From: Mesorhizobium sp. PAMC28654
Lineage (GTDB): Bacteria > Pseudomonadota > Alphaproteobacteria > Rhizobiales > Rhizobiaceae
Length of the DNA: 64,000 nucleotides
Direction of reading: 5' to 3'
NCBI RefSeq assembly: GCF_020616515.1
Contig: NZ_CP085135.1
Location: 310,001-374,000 of the forward strand
The position numbers and the translations under genes are program-made. The notes under the pieces were generated by a model that had not been told where the DNA came from, did not search any database, and was given only the letters and a program-made list of their open reading frames with translations. This document shows positions 34,318 to 46,701 of this stretch, piece after piece. Within the stretch, counting starts at the first letter, position 1; the number at the start of each line of letters is the position of its first letter.

Positions 34318-35532
34318 ATGGCAAGTGGAACCAAATCCAGGAAGATCCTGCTCGTATCGACAGACAGGACGTTTCTCCAGGATACGCGGACGGCATTCGC
34401 CGCCTCCGAGATCATCCAGCTTTCGACTGTCGAAAAGTCAGTCACGGAGTTGCGCGGCGAGATCCAGGAAACCGACTTCGGCGCCATCATCGTCGACATG
34501 GATGCCGCCAAGCTCGAGCACGTCGAGTCGCTGCAGCGCATCATGCGCCGGCTGGAGGGCCGGGTACCGGTCGTCGTCGTCACGCAGGAGTTCAACGCGG
34601 CGGCGGTGCGCATACTGGTTCAGCTCAAGGTCGCCGATTTCCTCGTCAAGCCGATCACCACGGCCGATCTGGTGCGTTCCGTCATCCGTGCGCTGCAGGG
34701 ACCCGGACGCGAGGAAAACACGGAATCGCAGATCTACACCTTCATGCCGGCGGCCGGCGGCGTCGGCACCACAACGTTGGCGCTGCAAACGGCCTTCCAG
34801 TTGCACCATTCGGTGACGCGCGGTGCGTCCACCTGCGTGGTCGACCTCAATTTCCAGCAGGGTGCCTGCGCCGATTATCTCGATCTCGAGCCGCGCTTCG
34901 ACATCACCGAAATCGAGAACCAGCCCGAACGCCTCGATCGGCAATTGCTTGACGTGATGCTGTCGAAGCATGCGAGCGGTCTTTGCGTGCTGGCGGCGCC
35001 TACGCACCCTTCGGAAATGCGCTCGTTCAAAACCGATGTCGTGGTGCGCATGCTCGATCTGGTCTCGGCCTATTTCGACAATGTCGTCATCGACATGCCG
35101 CGCACCTGGTTTCCCTGGACGGAGACGGTGCTGCTCGGCTCCAACAAACTCTATATCGTCGCCGAAATGACGGTGCCGTGCCTGCGCCATACGCAGCGGC
35201 TGATCCAGGCGGTCTACGAGACCGCCGGCAAGGAGGTGAAGCCCAACGTCATCGTCAACCGCTTCGAGCAGAAGATGTTCGACAACGGCATCAAGCAGGC
35301 GGACGTCCAGGAGATACTCGGCGAGCATTTCGTCGGCGGCATCGCCAACAATTACCGGCTGGTGCGCGAGGCGGTGGATCGCGGCGTGCCGCTGCATGAG
35401 ATCGACCCGAACGCCAATGTCATCAACGATCTGAAGAAGATCATCCTGCCCGAGGAGACGCTGGCGACAACAGCGAAGTCACGCTCGCTGTTTGGCATTG
35501 GCAAGGGACTGTTGCGGAGGAAAGCCCGATGA
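34318..35532 (+). CDS. cpaE: Tad pilus localisation ATPase CpaE (TadZ-like)
   Basis: A 404-residue protein with an N-terminal receiver-like domain (about 8-130) and a MinD/ParA-type ATPase domain. The nucleotide loop reads PAAGGVGTTTLAL; the lysines of the deviant Walker A motif (KGGxGKT) are absent, a known variation in some TadZ proteins. VIDMPRTWFPWTETVLLGSN covers the Walker B region. It directs the pilus machinery to its cell position. It overlaps cpaF by 4 bp (ATGA). Confidence 0.92.
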   Translation: MASGTKSRKILLVSTDRTFLQDTRTAFAASEIIQLSTVEKSVTELRGEIQETDFGAIIVDMDAAKLEHVESLQRIMRRLEGRVPVVVVTQEFNAAAVRILVQLKVADFLVKPITTADLVRSVIRALQGPGREENTESQIYTFMPAAGGVGTTTLALQTAFQLHHSVTRGASTCVVDLNFQQGACADYLDLEPRFDITEIENQPERLDRQLLDVMLSKHASGLCVLAAPTHPSEMRSFKTDVVVRMLDLVSAYFDNVVIDMPRTWFPWTETVLLGSNKLYIVAEMTVPCLRHTQRLIQAVYETAGKEVKPNVIVNRFEQKMFDNGIKQADVQEILGEHFVGGIANNYRLVREAVDRGVPLHEIDPNANVINDLKKIILPEETLATTAKSRSLFGIGKGLLRRKAR

Positions 35533-36950
35533 GCAGCCGCTTTTCCACTCTGCAGAACCGGGATGCGCGCCCCGCGCGGCCGATGGATGCGGCACCTGTC
35601 GCGCATCATCCCGTTGTCATTCCGACGACACGCAAGCATGTGCCGGCAAAGGCGGAGGCGGCGCCCGCGAAGAACGCCAACAAGGTGCTCGACGCGCGGG
35701 TGCGCATCCACAGGATGCTGCTCGAGGAAATCAACCTCGTCGCCCTGGAGCGGCTGCCCAAGGACGAGATGCGCCGGCAGGTGCATGAATTCGTGTCGGA
35801 AAAGACCCGCCAGGAGCGGATGGCGATCAACACCGCCGAACTCGATGCGCTGGTCGACGACATCGTCGACGAGATGGTTGGGCTCGGTCCGCTGGAACCG
35901 CTGCTGAAAGACCCCGATATCAACGACATCCTGATCAACGGCCACCAGAACTGCTTCGTTGAAAAGAAGGGCAAGCTGCAGCAGGTCCATATTCCGTTCA
36001 AAGACGAGGCGCATCTCCTTCGAATCATAAACAAGATCGTTGCCGCCGTCGGCCGCCGTGTCGATGAATCGCAGCCGATGGTCGATGCGCGCATGCTGGA
36101 TGGCTCGCGCTTCAACGCCGCCATTCGCCCGGTCGCCGTCGACGGGCCGCTGGTGTCGATCCGCAAATTCTCGAAGAACAAGCTTGGCCTGCACAAGCTG
36201 GTCGAGTTCGGCGCCATCACCCAGAACATGGCCGAAGTGCTGGCGGCGGCCGTGCATGCCCGCAAGACGACCATCATCTCGGGCGGCACCGGCACCGGCA
36301 AGACGACGATGCTCAACGCGTTGTCCGCCTTCATTCCCGAAGACGAGCGGCTGATCACCATCGAGGACGCCGCCGAACTTCAGCTGCAGCAGCCGCATGT
36401 TGCGCGCATGGAGACGCGGCCGGCCAATATTGAAGGCCACGGCGAATTGAAGCAGCGCGACCTGGTCAAGAACGCGCTGCGCATGCGTCCCGACCGTGTC
36501 ATTCTCGGAGAGTGCCGTGGCGAGGAAGCTTTCGACATGCTGCAGGCGATGAACACCGGCCATGAAGGGTCGATGGCGACGATCCATGCCAACACGCCGC
36601 GCGACGCCATCTCCCGCCTCGAACAGATGCTTGGCATGACCGGCATGCCGATGACGGTACAGTCGATCCGCAGCCAGATCGCCAGCGCGCTCGATCTCAT
36701 CGTGCAGTTGACGCGCCTGTCGGACGGCAAGCGCAAGGTGACCAGTGTCGCCGAGGTGACCGGCATGGAAGGCGACGTCATCCAGATGCAGGAGATCTTC
36801 CGCTTTGTGCGCACCGGCATGGAGGCCGACGGCAAGATTCTCGGCCATTTCGAGGCGACCGGCATCCGCCCGCGCTTCCTTGAGGATCTGCGCGCCATGG
36901 GCATCGAATTTCCGGGAAAATATTTTGAACCCGGTCGGCCGCAGGACTGA
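35529..36950 (+). CDS. cpaF: Tad pilus secretion ATPase CpaF (TadA)
   Basis: The hexameric motor ATPase powering pilus assembly, 473 residues. Walker A is [15 protein letters not shown]. The Asp box is [20 protein letters not shown]. Walker B is [16 protein letters not shown]. The His box is [17 protein letters not shown]. The N-terminal about 90 residues are low complexity and basic. Overlap with cpaE and a 2-bp gap to tadB show tight operon coupling. All catalytic motifs are intact, in contrast to cpaC. Confidence 0.96.
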   Translation: MSSRFSTLQNRDARPARPMDAAPVAHHPVVIPTTRKHVPAKAEAAPAKNANKVLDARVRIHRMLLEEINLVALERLPKDEMRRQVHEFVSEKTRQERMAINTAELDALVDDIVDEMVGLGPLEPLLKDPDINDILINGHQNCFVEKKGKLQQVHIPFKDEAHLLRIINKIVAAVGRRVDESQPMVDARMLDGSRFNAAIRPVAVDGPLVSIRKFSKNKLGLHKLVEFGAITQNMAEVLAAAVHARKTTIISGGTGTGKTTMLNALSAFIPEDERLITIEDAAELQLQQPHVARMETRPANIEGHGELKQRDLVKNALRMRPDRVILGECRGEEAFDMLQAMNTGHEGSMATIHANTPRDAISRLEQMLGMTGMPMTVQSIRSQIASALDLIVQLTRLSDGKRKVTSVAEVTGMEGDVIQMQEIFRFVRTGMEADGKILGHFEATGIRPRFLEDLRAMGIEFPGKYFEPGRPQD

Positions 36951-36952
36951 CG

Positions 36953-37918
36953 ATGTTCAGCGGATTCAGCGCCATCTACGTTGTCTATGCCACTGCGGCG
37001 CTCACTGGCATCATGATCGCCGAAGCGTGCTACCTGCTCTATGCCGGGCGCAGCGACAAGCGCACGGCCATCAACCGTCGCATGAAGCTCCAGGAAACCA
37101 AGATCAGCCAGGAACAGGTGCTGCTCCAGTTGCGCAAGGAGCGCGGCATTGATGCGGGCACACCACTGTTTTCGCTGGACAGGTTCCGCGCGCTGCGCAC
37201 GCAGTCGGGCATGGTCATGCCGCTGGCGCGATTCCTGATGATCACCTCGGGGGCGGCGCTTGGCCTGGCTTTGGTCGCCATGTGGTACGGCCTGTCACTG
37301 CTGTTCGGCCTCATCCTGTTCGTCGTAATGTTGCCAGTCGTGCCGGTGATGACGATGCGTTCCAATCGCGGCCGACGGCTGAAGCGGTTCGGCGTGCAAC
37401 TTCCGGAGGCGCTGGAACTGATCACGCGCGGACTGAAGGCTGGTCATCCCGTCCCTGTCGCGATCGCCATGGTGGCCCGCGAAATGCCCGATCCCATCGG
37501 CACCGAGTTCGGCGTCATCGCCGATGAAGTGACCTATGGCTCCGATCTGGTTTCGGCCTTGAATTCGCTGTTCGAACGGGTTGGCCACGAGGATCTGCCG
37601 CTGTTCCTCACCGCCGTGTCGATCCAGACCAGTTCGGGCGGCAATCTCCGCGAGATCCTCGACGGGCTTGCGCTGACAATCCGCGAGCGAGGCAAGCTGC
37701 GCCGCAAGGTGCGGGCGATCTCCACCGAAGGCCGCATGTCGGCCTATATCCTGACCGCCGTGCCGGCATTGCTGTTTGCCGCCATCATGGTGCTGATGCC
37801 GCAATTCTATCGAAGCGTCTGGGGCGAAGCGAAGACCTGGTACCTGCTTGGCGGCTCCATCACCTGGCTGATGCTGGGCAACGTCATCATGTTCAAGATG
37901 TCGAACTTCCGATTCTGA
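36953..37918 (+). CDS. tadB: Tad inner-membrane platform protein TadB
   Basis: A 321-residue GspF/TadB-type protein with N-terminal and C-terminal transmembrane helices. The central cytoplasmic T2SSF domain has [40 protein letters not shown] and [20 protein letters not shown]. It forms the inner-membrane platform with TadC. It lies one base upstream of tadC. Confidence 0.94.
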   Translation: MFSGFSAIYVVYATAALTGIMIAEACYLLYAGRSDKRTAINRRMKLQETKISQEQVLLQLRKERGIDAGTPLFSLDRFRALRTQSGMVMPLARFLMITSGAALGLALVAMWYGLSLLFGLILFVVMLPVVPVMTMRSNRGRRLKRFGVQLPEALELITRGLKAGHPVPVAIAMVAREMPDPIGTEFGVIADEVTYGSDLVSALNSLFERVGHEDLPLFLTAVSIQTSSGGNLREILDGLALTIRERGKLRRKVRAISTEGRMSAYILTAVPALLFAAIMVLMPQFYRSVWGEAKTWYLLGGSITWLMLGNVIMFKMSNFRF

Positions 37919-37919
37919 C

Positions 37920-38885
37920 ATGAACAGCGTGATCGAATTCCTTGCCTCGCTTGCACCGACCTCGCCGATGCCGGTGGCGGTTCTGTTGCTGTTGCTGGGA
38001 GGTGGCGCCGTGGCCTGGCCGCTGGTCACGGCAAAGGGCGACCGTAACGACGTCAAGCGCCGGCTCAAGATCGAGGACAGCCGGATGGTTGAGAGGGCCG
38101 GGCCGGCGCCCAGGAAGGATCCTGGCGCCGTGCGCGAGAAGGCGGTCAAGCGCGCCCAGGAATTCTATGCCAAGAGCGATCCCGAGAATGTCGCCCGCCT
38201 GCGGTTGAAGCTTATCCAGGCGGGCTACATGGAGCCGCGCGCTGTCGGCCTGTTTTTTCTCATCCGCTTCGCGGCCCTGATTGGCGGTGCGATCGGCGCG
38301 TTCCTGGTCAACCGATGGATGGCGAGCGCGGACGCGACGATGACCAGTCGCTGGACCTTCGTCATCCTGTCGGGAGCGGCGGGCTACTTTCTGCCGGGTC
38401 TGGCGCTGACCCAGAAGGTCCGCGAAAAGATGCGCGAGTACCGCAACGGCTTTCCCGATTTCATGGACCTGATGATCGTCTGTTCGGATGCGGGGATGAG
38501 CATGGAAGCCGGCATCGAACGCGTGTCGAAGGAGCTCGCTATGACCTATCCCTCACTCAGCCAGAACCTGCAGCTTGTGTCGCTGGAACTGAGGGCCGGC
38601 CGCAGTCTCGACGATGCTCTGAGGGCGCTCGGGGATCGTCTCAGCCTGGACGAGGTTCGTTCCTTCGCCACGCTGCTGCAGCAGTCGAAGGAACTCGGCA
38701 CCAGCCTGTCGGGGGCACTGCGCGTTTTCTCCGACGAAATGCGCCACAAGCGCATGTCGCTGGCGGAGGAAAAAGCACATGCTTTGCCGGCTAAGATGTC
38801 TGTGCCGGTGGTGGTTTGCATCCTGCCGGTGGTGCTGATGATCGCGGTCATTCCGATCATCGTCAAAATGACATCGATGCATTAG
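37920..38885 (+). CDS. tadC: Tad inner-membrane platform protein TadC
   Basis: A second T2SSF-domain protein of 321 residues. FPDFMDLMIVCSDAGMSMEA, ELRAGRSLDDALRALGDRL and LGTSLSGALRVFSDEMRHKR are the conserved platform motifs. Membrane helices lie near residues 15-35, 110-150 and the C-terminus. It is followed by a 228-bp gap before tadD, which contains a hairpin and a rhizobial intergenic repeat. Confidence 0.94.
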   Translation: MNSVIEFLASLAPTSPMPVAVLLLLLGGGAVAWPLVTAKGDRNDVKRRLKIEDSRMVERAGPAPRKDPGAVREKAVKRAQEFYAKSDPENVARLRLKLIQAGYMEPRAVGLFFLIRFAALIGGAIGAFLVNRWMASADATMTSRWTFVILSGAAGYFLPGLALTQKVREKMREYRNGFPDFMDLMIVCSDAGMSMEAGIERVSKELAMTYPSLSQNLQLVSLELRAGRSLDDALRALGDRLSLDEVRSFATLLQQSKELGTSLSGALRVFSDEMRHKRMSLAEEKAHALPAKMSVPVVVCILPVVLMIAVIPIIVKMTSMH

Positions 38886-38892
38886 AGCCTTG

Positions 38893-38917
38893 GTCCATCC
38901 GATATAATTGGATGGAC
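38893..38917. other. Hairpin downstream of tadC
   Basis: GTCCATCC and GGATGGAC form a perfect 8-bp stem with a 9-base AT-rich loop, 7 bp after the tadC stop. The following bases are T-rich (GGTTGTTTGTT), so it may weakly terminate the tad transcript. Confidence 0.5.
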
Positions 38918-38934
38918 TCTGGTTGTTTGTTCTA

Positions 38935-38980
38935 GCAGGATCTTGTCCGAAAGCCGGATTCCATTTTTCGGATTCATGCA
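38935..38980. repeat. Rhizobial intergenic mosaic repeat, second copy
   Basis: ATCTTGTCCGAAAGCCGG followed by a CCATTTTTCGGATTCATGC tail. It is the same family as 12693-12762 (shared ATCTT-TCCGAAA-CCGG and TTTTCG blocks), but its ends are more diverged. Confidence 0.65.
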
Positions 38981-39113
38981 TTGGAAACAAAGGTTAATGT
39001 GCTCTTTGCGCGATCTGAAAATTTTGGATGTATTTCGGCACTGAAGCTTAATCGCTCTCCAATACTGTGCCCTTGAACAACGACCTGGTAAATCGGGCGA
39101 TCGGGGCAGGGGC

Positions 39114-39584
39114 ATGCGTCACAGAATTTTCACGGCAATGGCCGCGATGGCGGCCATCTTGATGGTAGCCGGCTGTTCGACCAGCGACGTCGACACGACC
39201 AAGACCATGGCCATTCCCCCAGTGGCGAAAGACGTCAGCACCTCCGATCTGGCGCAGGGCAAGGCGCAATTCCGCGAGGCGAATTACGGTCTCGCCGAAC
39301 AGCATTTCCGCAAGGCGGTGGAGCTGAAGGCCGACAATGCCGAAGCCTGGATGGGTCTTGCAGCCTCCTACGATGAACTTGGCCGCTTTGACTTCGCCGA
39401 TCGCGCTTATGACCAGCTGCTGAAAGTTGCCGGGCGCAAGCCGCGGATCGTCAACAATATGGGCTATTCCCAGCTCATGCGCGGCAACCGCAAGAAGGCG
39501 GAGGCGCTCCTGCTGGAAGCCAAGGCCGGGATGAAGGACCCCACGGTCGTCAACGCCAATCTGGCGCTTCTGAACAAGGGATGA
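39114..39584 (+). CDS. tadD: TPR lipoprotein TadD
   Basis: A 156-residue lipoprotein: the signal peptide ends at LMVAGC (Cys21). Tetratricopeptide repeats follow: LAQGKAQFREANYGLAEQHF, NAEAWMGLAASYDELGRFDF and PRIVNNMGYSQLMRGN. In Tad systems TadD is an outer-membrane pilotin-like factor for the secretin. It lies after a gap from tadC, so it may have its own promoter. Confidence 0.88.
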   Translation: MRHRIFTAMAAMAAILMVAGCSTSDVDTTKTMAIPPVAKDVSTSDLAQGKAQFREANYGLAEQHFRKAVELKADNAEAWMGLAASYDELGRFDFADRAYDQLLKVAGRKPRIVNNMGYSQLMRGNRKKAEALLLEAKAGMKDPTVVNANLALLNKG

Positions 39585-39746
39585 TCTTCCCTCTTTCACG
39601 GCATGCGTCGTGATTGCGCGAGATGGCGTCGACGCTTTGTAAACCTTGACCGAAGTTTGGCGGGGAAGACCGGATGAAAGCGGTTTGCGCGGACGCCGGC
39701 TTACCTAGAATGCCGCGAACGATCCCCAAGAGGCCACTGCCTGCGC

Positions 39747-40925
39747 ATGTTGGATTTCAGTTCGCTCCTGCTCGCGGCGGCGCTCTCAGGCGCGTGCCTG
39801 AGTGGCACCATGTTCGCGATCTGGTTCACCGCGCCACGGGCTCGCTTTGTCTTGACGATGGCATGCGGCATACTAGTGCTTGTCGCGCATGTCGTCCTGT
39901 TCTGGCTGTACGCCAGGGATCCCAGCCCCTTGCTGTGTCAGGCGGTGCTGGCGCTGCTCAACCTCGGCTTTCTCGTCGTCTGCCTCTCTGCCATGCAGTA
40001 TCTGGACGTCCGCGACTACAGGAGCGCCGCCTTGCCCAGCTTGGTCGTGCTGGCGGCCAGCGCCAGCGCGACATTCCTTGGCTTCGACGGCATCGGTTTC
40101 ATCGTCACTTACACATTGGTAACAGCGCTGCTCGCGGCAATAGGGGTGCTGTTCTGGGTCAATGGCGGTGGCCATGATCGCCGGATTCTGCTGGTCGTTT
40201 CAGTCCTGAGCGGTGTCTGCGGCTTGTCCTTTGGACTGTGCGGCGCGGCGCTTCTGTTGAAGGGGCAGTGGGTGCTCGGCGCCGCGCCGGACAATTGGGC
40301 CGAACGGCTGAATTCCGTGGTCTCGGTCGCTTGCATGACCGGGCTGGGCGCCCTGACGCTCTCCCTCCATCATTTGCAGGCGCAGATCGAGCTGAAGGCC
40401 GAGACGATGACCGATCCGTTGACCGGACTCATGAACCGGCGTGCCTTGACGTCACTCTATGGCGAGCGTGCTTTCGGGCCGTTCATGTCGGTCGCCATGT
40501 TCGACCTCGACCATTTCAAGAGGACGAACGATGTCTTCGGTCATCCGGTCGGCGATCAGGTTCTTCGCCGCTTTGCCGCGGTCATCAAGAAGTACCCCCG
40601 GACCGGCGTCGATGCGTTTCGATTGGGTGGCGAGGAGTTTGCCGTTGTCATGTCGCGAATGACGCAGGAGAGAGCATACGACATCGCAAGCAAGATCGGC
40701 GTCGCCTTCGGCGCCGAGGTCGTTGCCACCGCGCTTGGACCGTTGCGCAGCACCGTTAGCGGCGGCATCGGCTTTGGCCGTCCGGACGGCGCCGCTCTCG
40801 ATGAAGTGCTCGCCGAAGCCGATGCGGCGCTCTATGCGGCAAAGCGCGCCGGACGAAATTGCGTCATGGCTGCCAAGACCTCTGGCAAGGCCGACCCTGT
40901 CGAGCCGGCCTTGCGCTCCGCCTGA
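39747..40925 (+). CDS. Membrane-bound diguanylate cyclase
   Basis: Makes cyclic di-GMP from two GTP. The first about 215 residues form six or seven hydrophobic helices. The GGDEF domain follows: DPLTGLMNRRAL, VAMFDLDHFKRTNDVFGHPV and the active-site loop RLGGEEFAVVM. The GGEEF signature is active-type. No RxxD inhibitory site is evident just before it. No EAL domain. It is convergent with gcvP. Confidence 0.92.
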   Translation: MLDFSSLLLAAALSGACLSGTMFAIWFTAPRARFVLTMACGILVLVAHVVLFWLYARDPSPLLCQAVLALLNLGFLVVCLSAMQYLDVRDYRSAALPSLVVLAASASATFLGFDGIGFIVTYTLVTALLAAIGVLFWVNGGGHDRRILLVVSVLSGVCGLSFGLCGAALLLKGQWVLGAAPDNWAERLNSVVSVACMTGLGALTLSLHHLQAQIELKAETMTDPLTGLMNRRALTSLYGERAFGPFMSVAMFDLDHFKRTNDVFGHPVGDQVLRRFAAVIKKYPRTGVDAFRLGGEEFAVVMSRMTQERAYDIASKIGVAFGAEVVATALGPLRSTVSGGIGFGRPDGAALDEVLAEADAALYAAKRAGRNCVMAAKTSGKADPVEPALRSA

Positions 40926-40937
40926 TTGCCCGGAAGA

Positions 40938-43748
<2,811 letters not shown>

Positions 43749-43765
43749 CGTTTTCAGTCCTGTTA

Positions 43766-44134
43766 TCAGGCGATATGGGCTTTGTAGGCGGCCTCATCCA
43801 TGAGACCCTCGAGCTGGCTTTCATCGGCCAGCCTCATCTTCCACAGCCAGCCATTGCCGGTCGCCGCCGAATTGACCAGCGACGGGTCGGATGAGAGCGA
43901 GCCGTTGGCCTCGGTAATCTCGCCGTCGACCGGCGCGTAGACGTCCGACGCGGCCTTGACCGATTCGACCACGACAGCCGTGTCGCCTTTGGAAAGCTTC
44001 TTTCCCGTCTCGGGCAGTTCAACGAAGACGAGGTCGCCGAGCTGTTCCTGGGCGTAGTCGGTGATGCCGACGGTGGCGACGCCGCCCTCGACACGGAGCC
44101 ACTCGTGATCGGTGGTGAAATAGGTCTTTGCCAT
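43766..44134 (-). CDS. gcvH: Glycine cleavage system H protein
   Basis: A lipoyl carrier of 122 residues that shuttles the aminomethyl group between P-, T- and L-proteins. The lipoylated lysine is Lys60 in [30 protein letters not shown] and NGWLWKMRL are conserved. The start at 44134 follows AAGGATGATCC. It begins 5 bp after gcvT. Confidence 0.97.
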   Translation of the reverse strand: MAKTYFTTDHEWLRVEGGVATVGITDYAQEQLGDLVFVELPETGKKLSKGDTAVVVESVKAASDVYAPVDGEITEANGSLSSDPSLVNSAATGNGWLWKMRLADESQLEGLMDEAAYKAHIA

Positions 44135-44139
44135 GAGGA

Positions 44140-45240
44140 TCATCCTTTGCGGTAGCGATGAGGTGTGAAGGGCAGGGAACTGATATCGACGGGAATCTTC
44201 GTGCCGCGCACGTCGGCGAAAACCCGTGTTCCGGGCTTTGCCAGCGGTGTCGAGACATAACCCATGGCGACCGGATGGCCGGCCGAAGGACCGAAGCCGC
44301 CTGATGTGACATGGCCGGCGGGATTGCCGTCGGCATCGAAAAGGGCAACGCCGGCGCGCACCGGCTGCCGGCCTTCCGGCTTCAGCCCGACGCGCTTCTG
44401 CGCGGGGCCTCGTTCCACGGCAGCGCGGATCGCATCGGCGCCGATGAAGGCGCCGGCAGCGCGGATCTCCTTCGGGATTGCCCACATCAGCGCCGCACTT
44501 GCCGGATCGGTCTCCGGCGTGATGTCCTGACCGTGCAGGCAGAGGCCGGCTTCCAGCCGCAGGCTGTCGCGTGCGGCAAGGCCGATCCACAGCACGCGCT
44601 CGTCCTCGAGCAGTTTGGCGACGAGGTTTCTTGCATCCTCGTCAGGCAAGCCGATCTCGAAACCGTCTTCGCCGGTATAGCCGGAGCGGCTCATGAACCA
44701 GTTTTTCCGTGGCTCGATGCCGTGCATGAACAGCAGCGAACCGGTCTCGATGCCGGCACGAGACAGTACAGCCCAAGCCTCAGGGCCCTGGATGGCCAGG
44801 AAGACGCGGTCGAGCGCATCCACCTTCACATCGAAATCCCCGGCCAGCGCACGCAGATGCTTTTCGTCGGCCACGGCGTTGCCGGCGTTGGCGACCACCA
44901 TGAAACGCTCGGCGCCGAGCCTGGTGACGATCAAGTCGTCGAGGATGCCGCCTGCCTCATTGAGGAAGAATGTCAGCTTGGACTGCGAGATCTCGAGCGC
45001 GCCGGCGTCCACAGGACAAGCGCGATTGAGCAGCGCTGCTGCGCCGGGCCCGCTGAGCTCGAACAGCTTCATGTGCGAGATGTCGAACATGCCGGCCTGT
45101 TCGCGTGTGTGAAGATGTTCCTTCATGACGCCGGCCGGATAGGTCAGCGGCATGGACCAGCCGGCAAAAGCGCCAAAGCGCGCACCGGCGGCAAAATGCA
45201 TATCTTCGAGGGGAAGGTGTCTTGTGTTGTCGCCCGTCAT
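44140..45240 (-). CDS. gcvT: Aminomethyltransferase (T-protein)
   Basis: Transfers the methylene group to tetrahydrofolate, releasing ammonia. It is 366 residues. [20 protein letters not shown] opens the folate-binding domain; [16 protein letters not shown] and [20 protein letters not shown] are hallmark motifs. The start follows GGAGATGAC. It is the first gene of the gcv operon, preceded by the tandem glycine riboswitch. Confidence 0.96.
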   Translation of the reverse strand: MTGDNTRHLPLEDMHFAAGARFGAFAGWSMPLTYPAGVMKEHLHTREQAGMFDISHMKLFELSGPGAAALLNRACPVDAGALEISQSKLTFFLNEAGGILDDLIVTRLGAERFMVVANAGNAVADEKHLRALAGDFDVKVDALDRVFLAIQGPEAWAVLSRAGIETGSLLFMHGIEPRKNWFMSRSGYTGEDGFEIGLPDEDARNLVAKLLEDERVLWIGLAARDSLRLEAGLCLHGQDITPETDPASAALMWAIPKEIRAAGAFIGADAIRAAVERGPAQKRVGLKPEGRQPVRAGVALFDADGNPAGHVTSGGFGPSAGHPVAMGYVSTPLAKPGTRVFADVRGTKIPVDISSLPFTPHRYRKG

Positions 45241-45282
45241 GTCATCTCCAGAGTCGCACGCAAGCGGCCGCGAATGGCGACC

Positions 45283-45475
45283 AGTCCGTGCCCCTCTGTC
45301 TGAAGCCTGAGAGACTCGCGCAGCCGGAACTCTGTCAGCGGCGCTTACACCTTCGGCGCGGGGGCAAGCCCCGACTTTCCAGAGTGTCTTTCCCGTCTAC
45401 GGTTCTTTTTGCCTGAGAGATTTCGGGCGATTTCCCCTTCGGCGACAGCTTTCGCTGCTCTCTCCCGCAAACAGG
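45283..45475 (-). promoter_or_regulatory. Tandem glycine riboswitch upstream of gcvTHP
   Basis: On the minus strand two glycine aptamers follow one another. Aptamer 1 has GCGGGAGAGAGC, GCCGAAGGGGAAA, ATCTCTCAGGCAAAAAG and a GACACTCTGGAAAG tail. Aptamer 2 has GCGCCGAAGGTGTAAGCGCC and GTCTCTCAGGCTTCAGACAG. This is the classic gcvT element, in which glycine binding normally turns on cleavage gene expression. It ends about 45 bases before the gcvT start, leaving room for an expression platform over the ribosome site. Confidence 0.95.
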
Positions 45476-45658
45476 TAGGACTCAAAGCATGAGCCCTCGA
45501 CGCGCCATCCATAGCCCCTGAACGACAGGTTGTCACCTGTCCACGACGCATTCCCGACAAGTCTTCGCTAACCACGCCGTTTGCCGGTTTTTCAAGACAC
45601 TGCTGATATGCTGGTGGGAATCACGGGAATCCACCGTGGCGGCGAACGGGGACGAAAA

Positions 45659-46660
45659 ATGGGCGAATTGATCATGACCGCGCCGGTGGCGGGACTGACT
45701 TCCAAAAATCGCATTGCTGCCGAGGATGTGCTCATGCTGCGTCGCGAAGTGTTCGCCGACGGCGTGGTGACGCGCGGCGAAGCCGAGGCGCTGTTCGCAC
45801 TCGACCAGACGGCGCGCGACAAGTGCCTCGAATGGGCGCCGTTTTTCGTCGAGGCGGTAACGGACTACATCGTCCATCAGGAAAAGCCTGAAGGCTATAT
45901 CTCGCAGGAGAACGCCGACTGGTTGGTTCGCACCATCTCGCGCGATGGCATGGTCGACAGCCGCACCGAACTTGAACTGTTGGTGCATGTTCTGGAGGAG
46001 GCGAGATCATCACCTGGCCAACTTTCGGCCTATGCATTGCAGCAAGTCGCCCATGCGGTGATCGACGGCAAGGGGCCGCTGATGCACGGCGGAAGCCTGG
46101 TGCCCGGGGTGGTCGCCAGGGCCGAGGTCGATCTCCTACGCCGCATTCTCTATGCCTATGGTGGTGACGGGAACATCGCCGTCACCAGGGCCGAATCCGA
46201 GATCCTGTTCAGGATCAACGAGCAGACGGCCGCAGCCAACAACGATCCTTCCTGGAACGACCTGTTCGTCAAGGCTATCGCCAATTTCGTCATGTGCTCG
46301 GCCGGCTACGAGCCGCCGACGCGTGAGGTGGCACTGCGCCACGATCAGTTTTTCGAGAAGAGCGAGCCGGAGATTGGCGGCTTCTTCAGCCGCATGGTGT
46401 CGGGCGGGCTTGCCGGAATCATGGAAGCGTACAACTCGCCGGGCGATATCGAGGCCGATTGGGAATCGAAGAACCGAGCGGCTGAGGCGCTGGCGCGCCG
46501 CGCCGAAACGATCGACGCCAGCGAAGCGAAATGGCTGGCGGAGCGTATCGGCAGCGATCGTCCGTTGCGCGACAACGAACGCGCCTTGCTCACGCTGATC
46601 AAGCACGCCTCGCCGGAAATCCATCCAGTGCTGAAGCCGCTGCTCGACAAGGTTGCCTGA
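45659..46660 (+). CDS. Hypothetical protein with internal A-B-A-B duplication
   Basis: A 333-residue soluble, mostly helical protein; no family recognised. Two modules recur. Module A: residues 21-72 (EDVLMLRREVFADGVVTRGE) and 154-212 (AEVDLLRRILYAYGGDGNIA). Module B: 86-130 (ADWLVRTISRDGMVDSRTE) and 288-332 (AKWLAERIGSDRPLRDNER). The D-G/T-x-x-E-like loops recall EF-hand or TerB-type helical repeats, but calcium ligands are incomplete. The start follows GGGGACGAAAA; 45674 is an alternative. It is divergent from the gcv riboswitch region. Confidence 0.7.
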   Translation: MGELIMTAPVAGLTSKNRIAAEDVLMLRREVFADGVVTRGEAEALFALDQTARDKCLEWAPFFVEAVTDYIVHQEKPEGYISQENADWLVRTISRDGMVDSRTELELLVHVLEEARSSPGQLSAYALQQVAHAVIDGKGPLMHGGSLVPGVVARAEVDLLRRILYAYGGDGNIAVTRAESEILFRINEQTAAANNDPSWNDLFVKAIANFVMCSAGYEPPTREVALRHDQFFEKSEPEIGGFFSRMVSGGLAGIMEAYNSPGDIEADWESKNRAAEALARRAETIDASEAKWLAERIGSDRPLRDNERALLTLIKHASPEIHPVLKPLLDKVA

Positions 46661-46701
46661 GCCGGAAGGGCAGGGTCAGTGCGAAGGTATGGCTTGCGAC
46701 A

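Noticed and set aside
43766..44590. A single 274-codon gene covering gcvH and part of gcvT
   Set aside because: The N-terminal part is a shadow of gcvT. Only the last 122 codons, from 44134, are GcvH.
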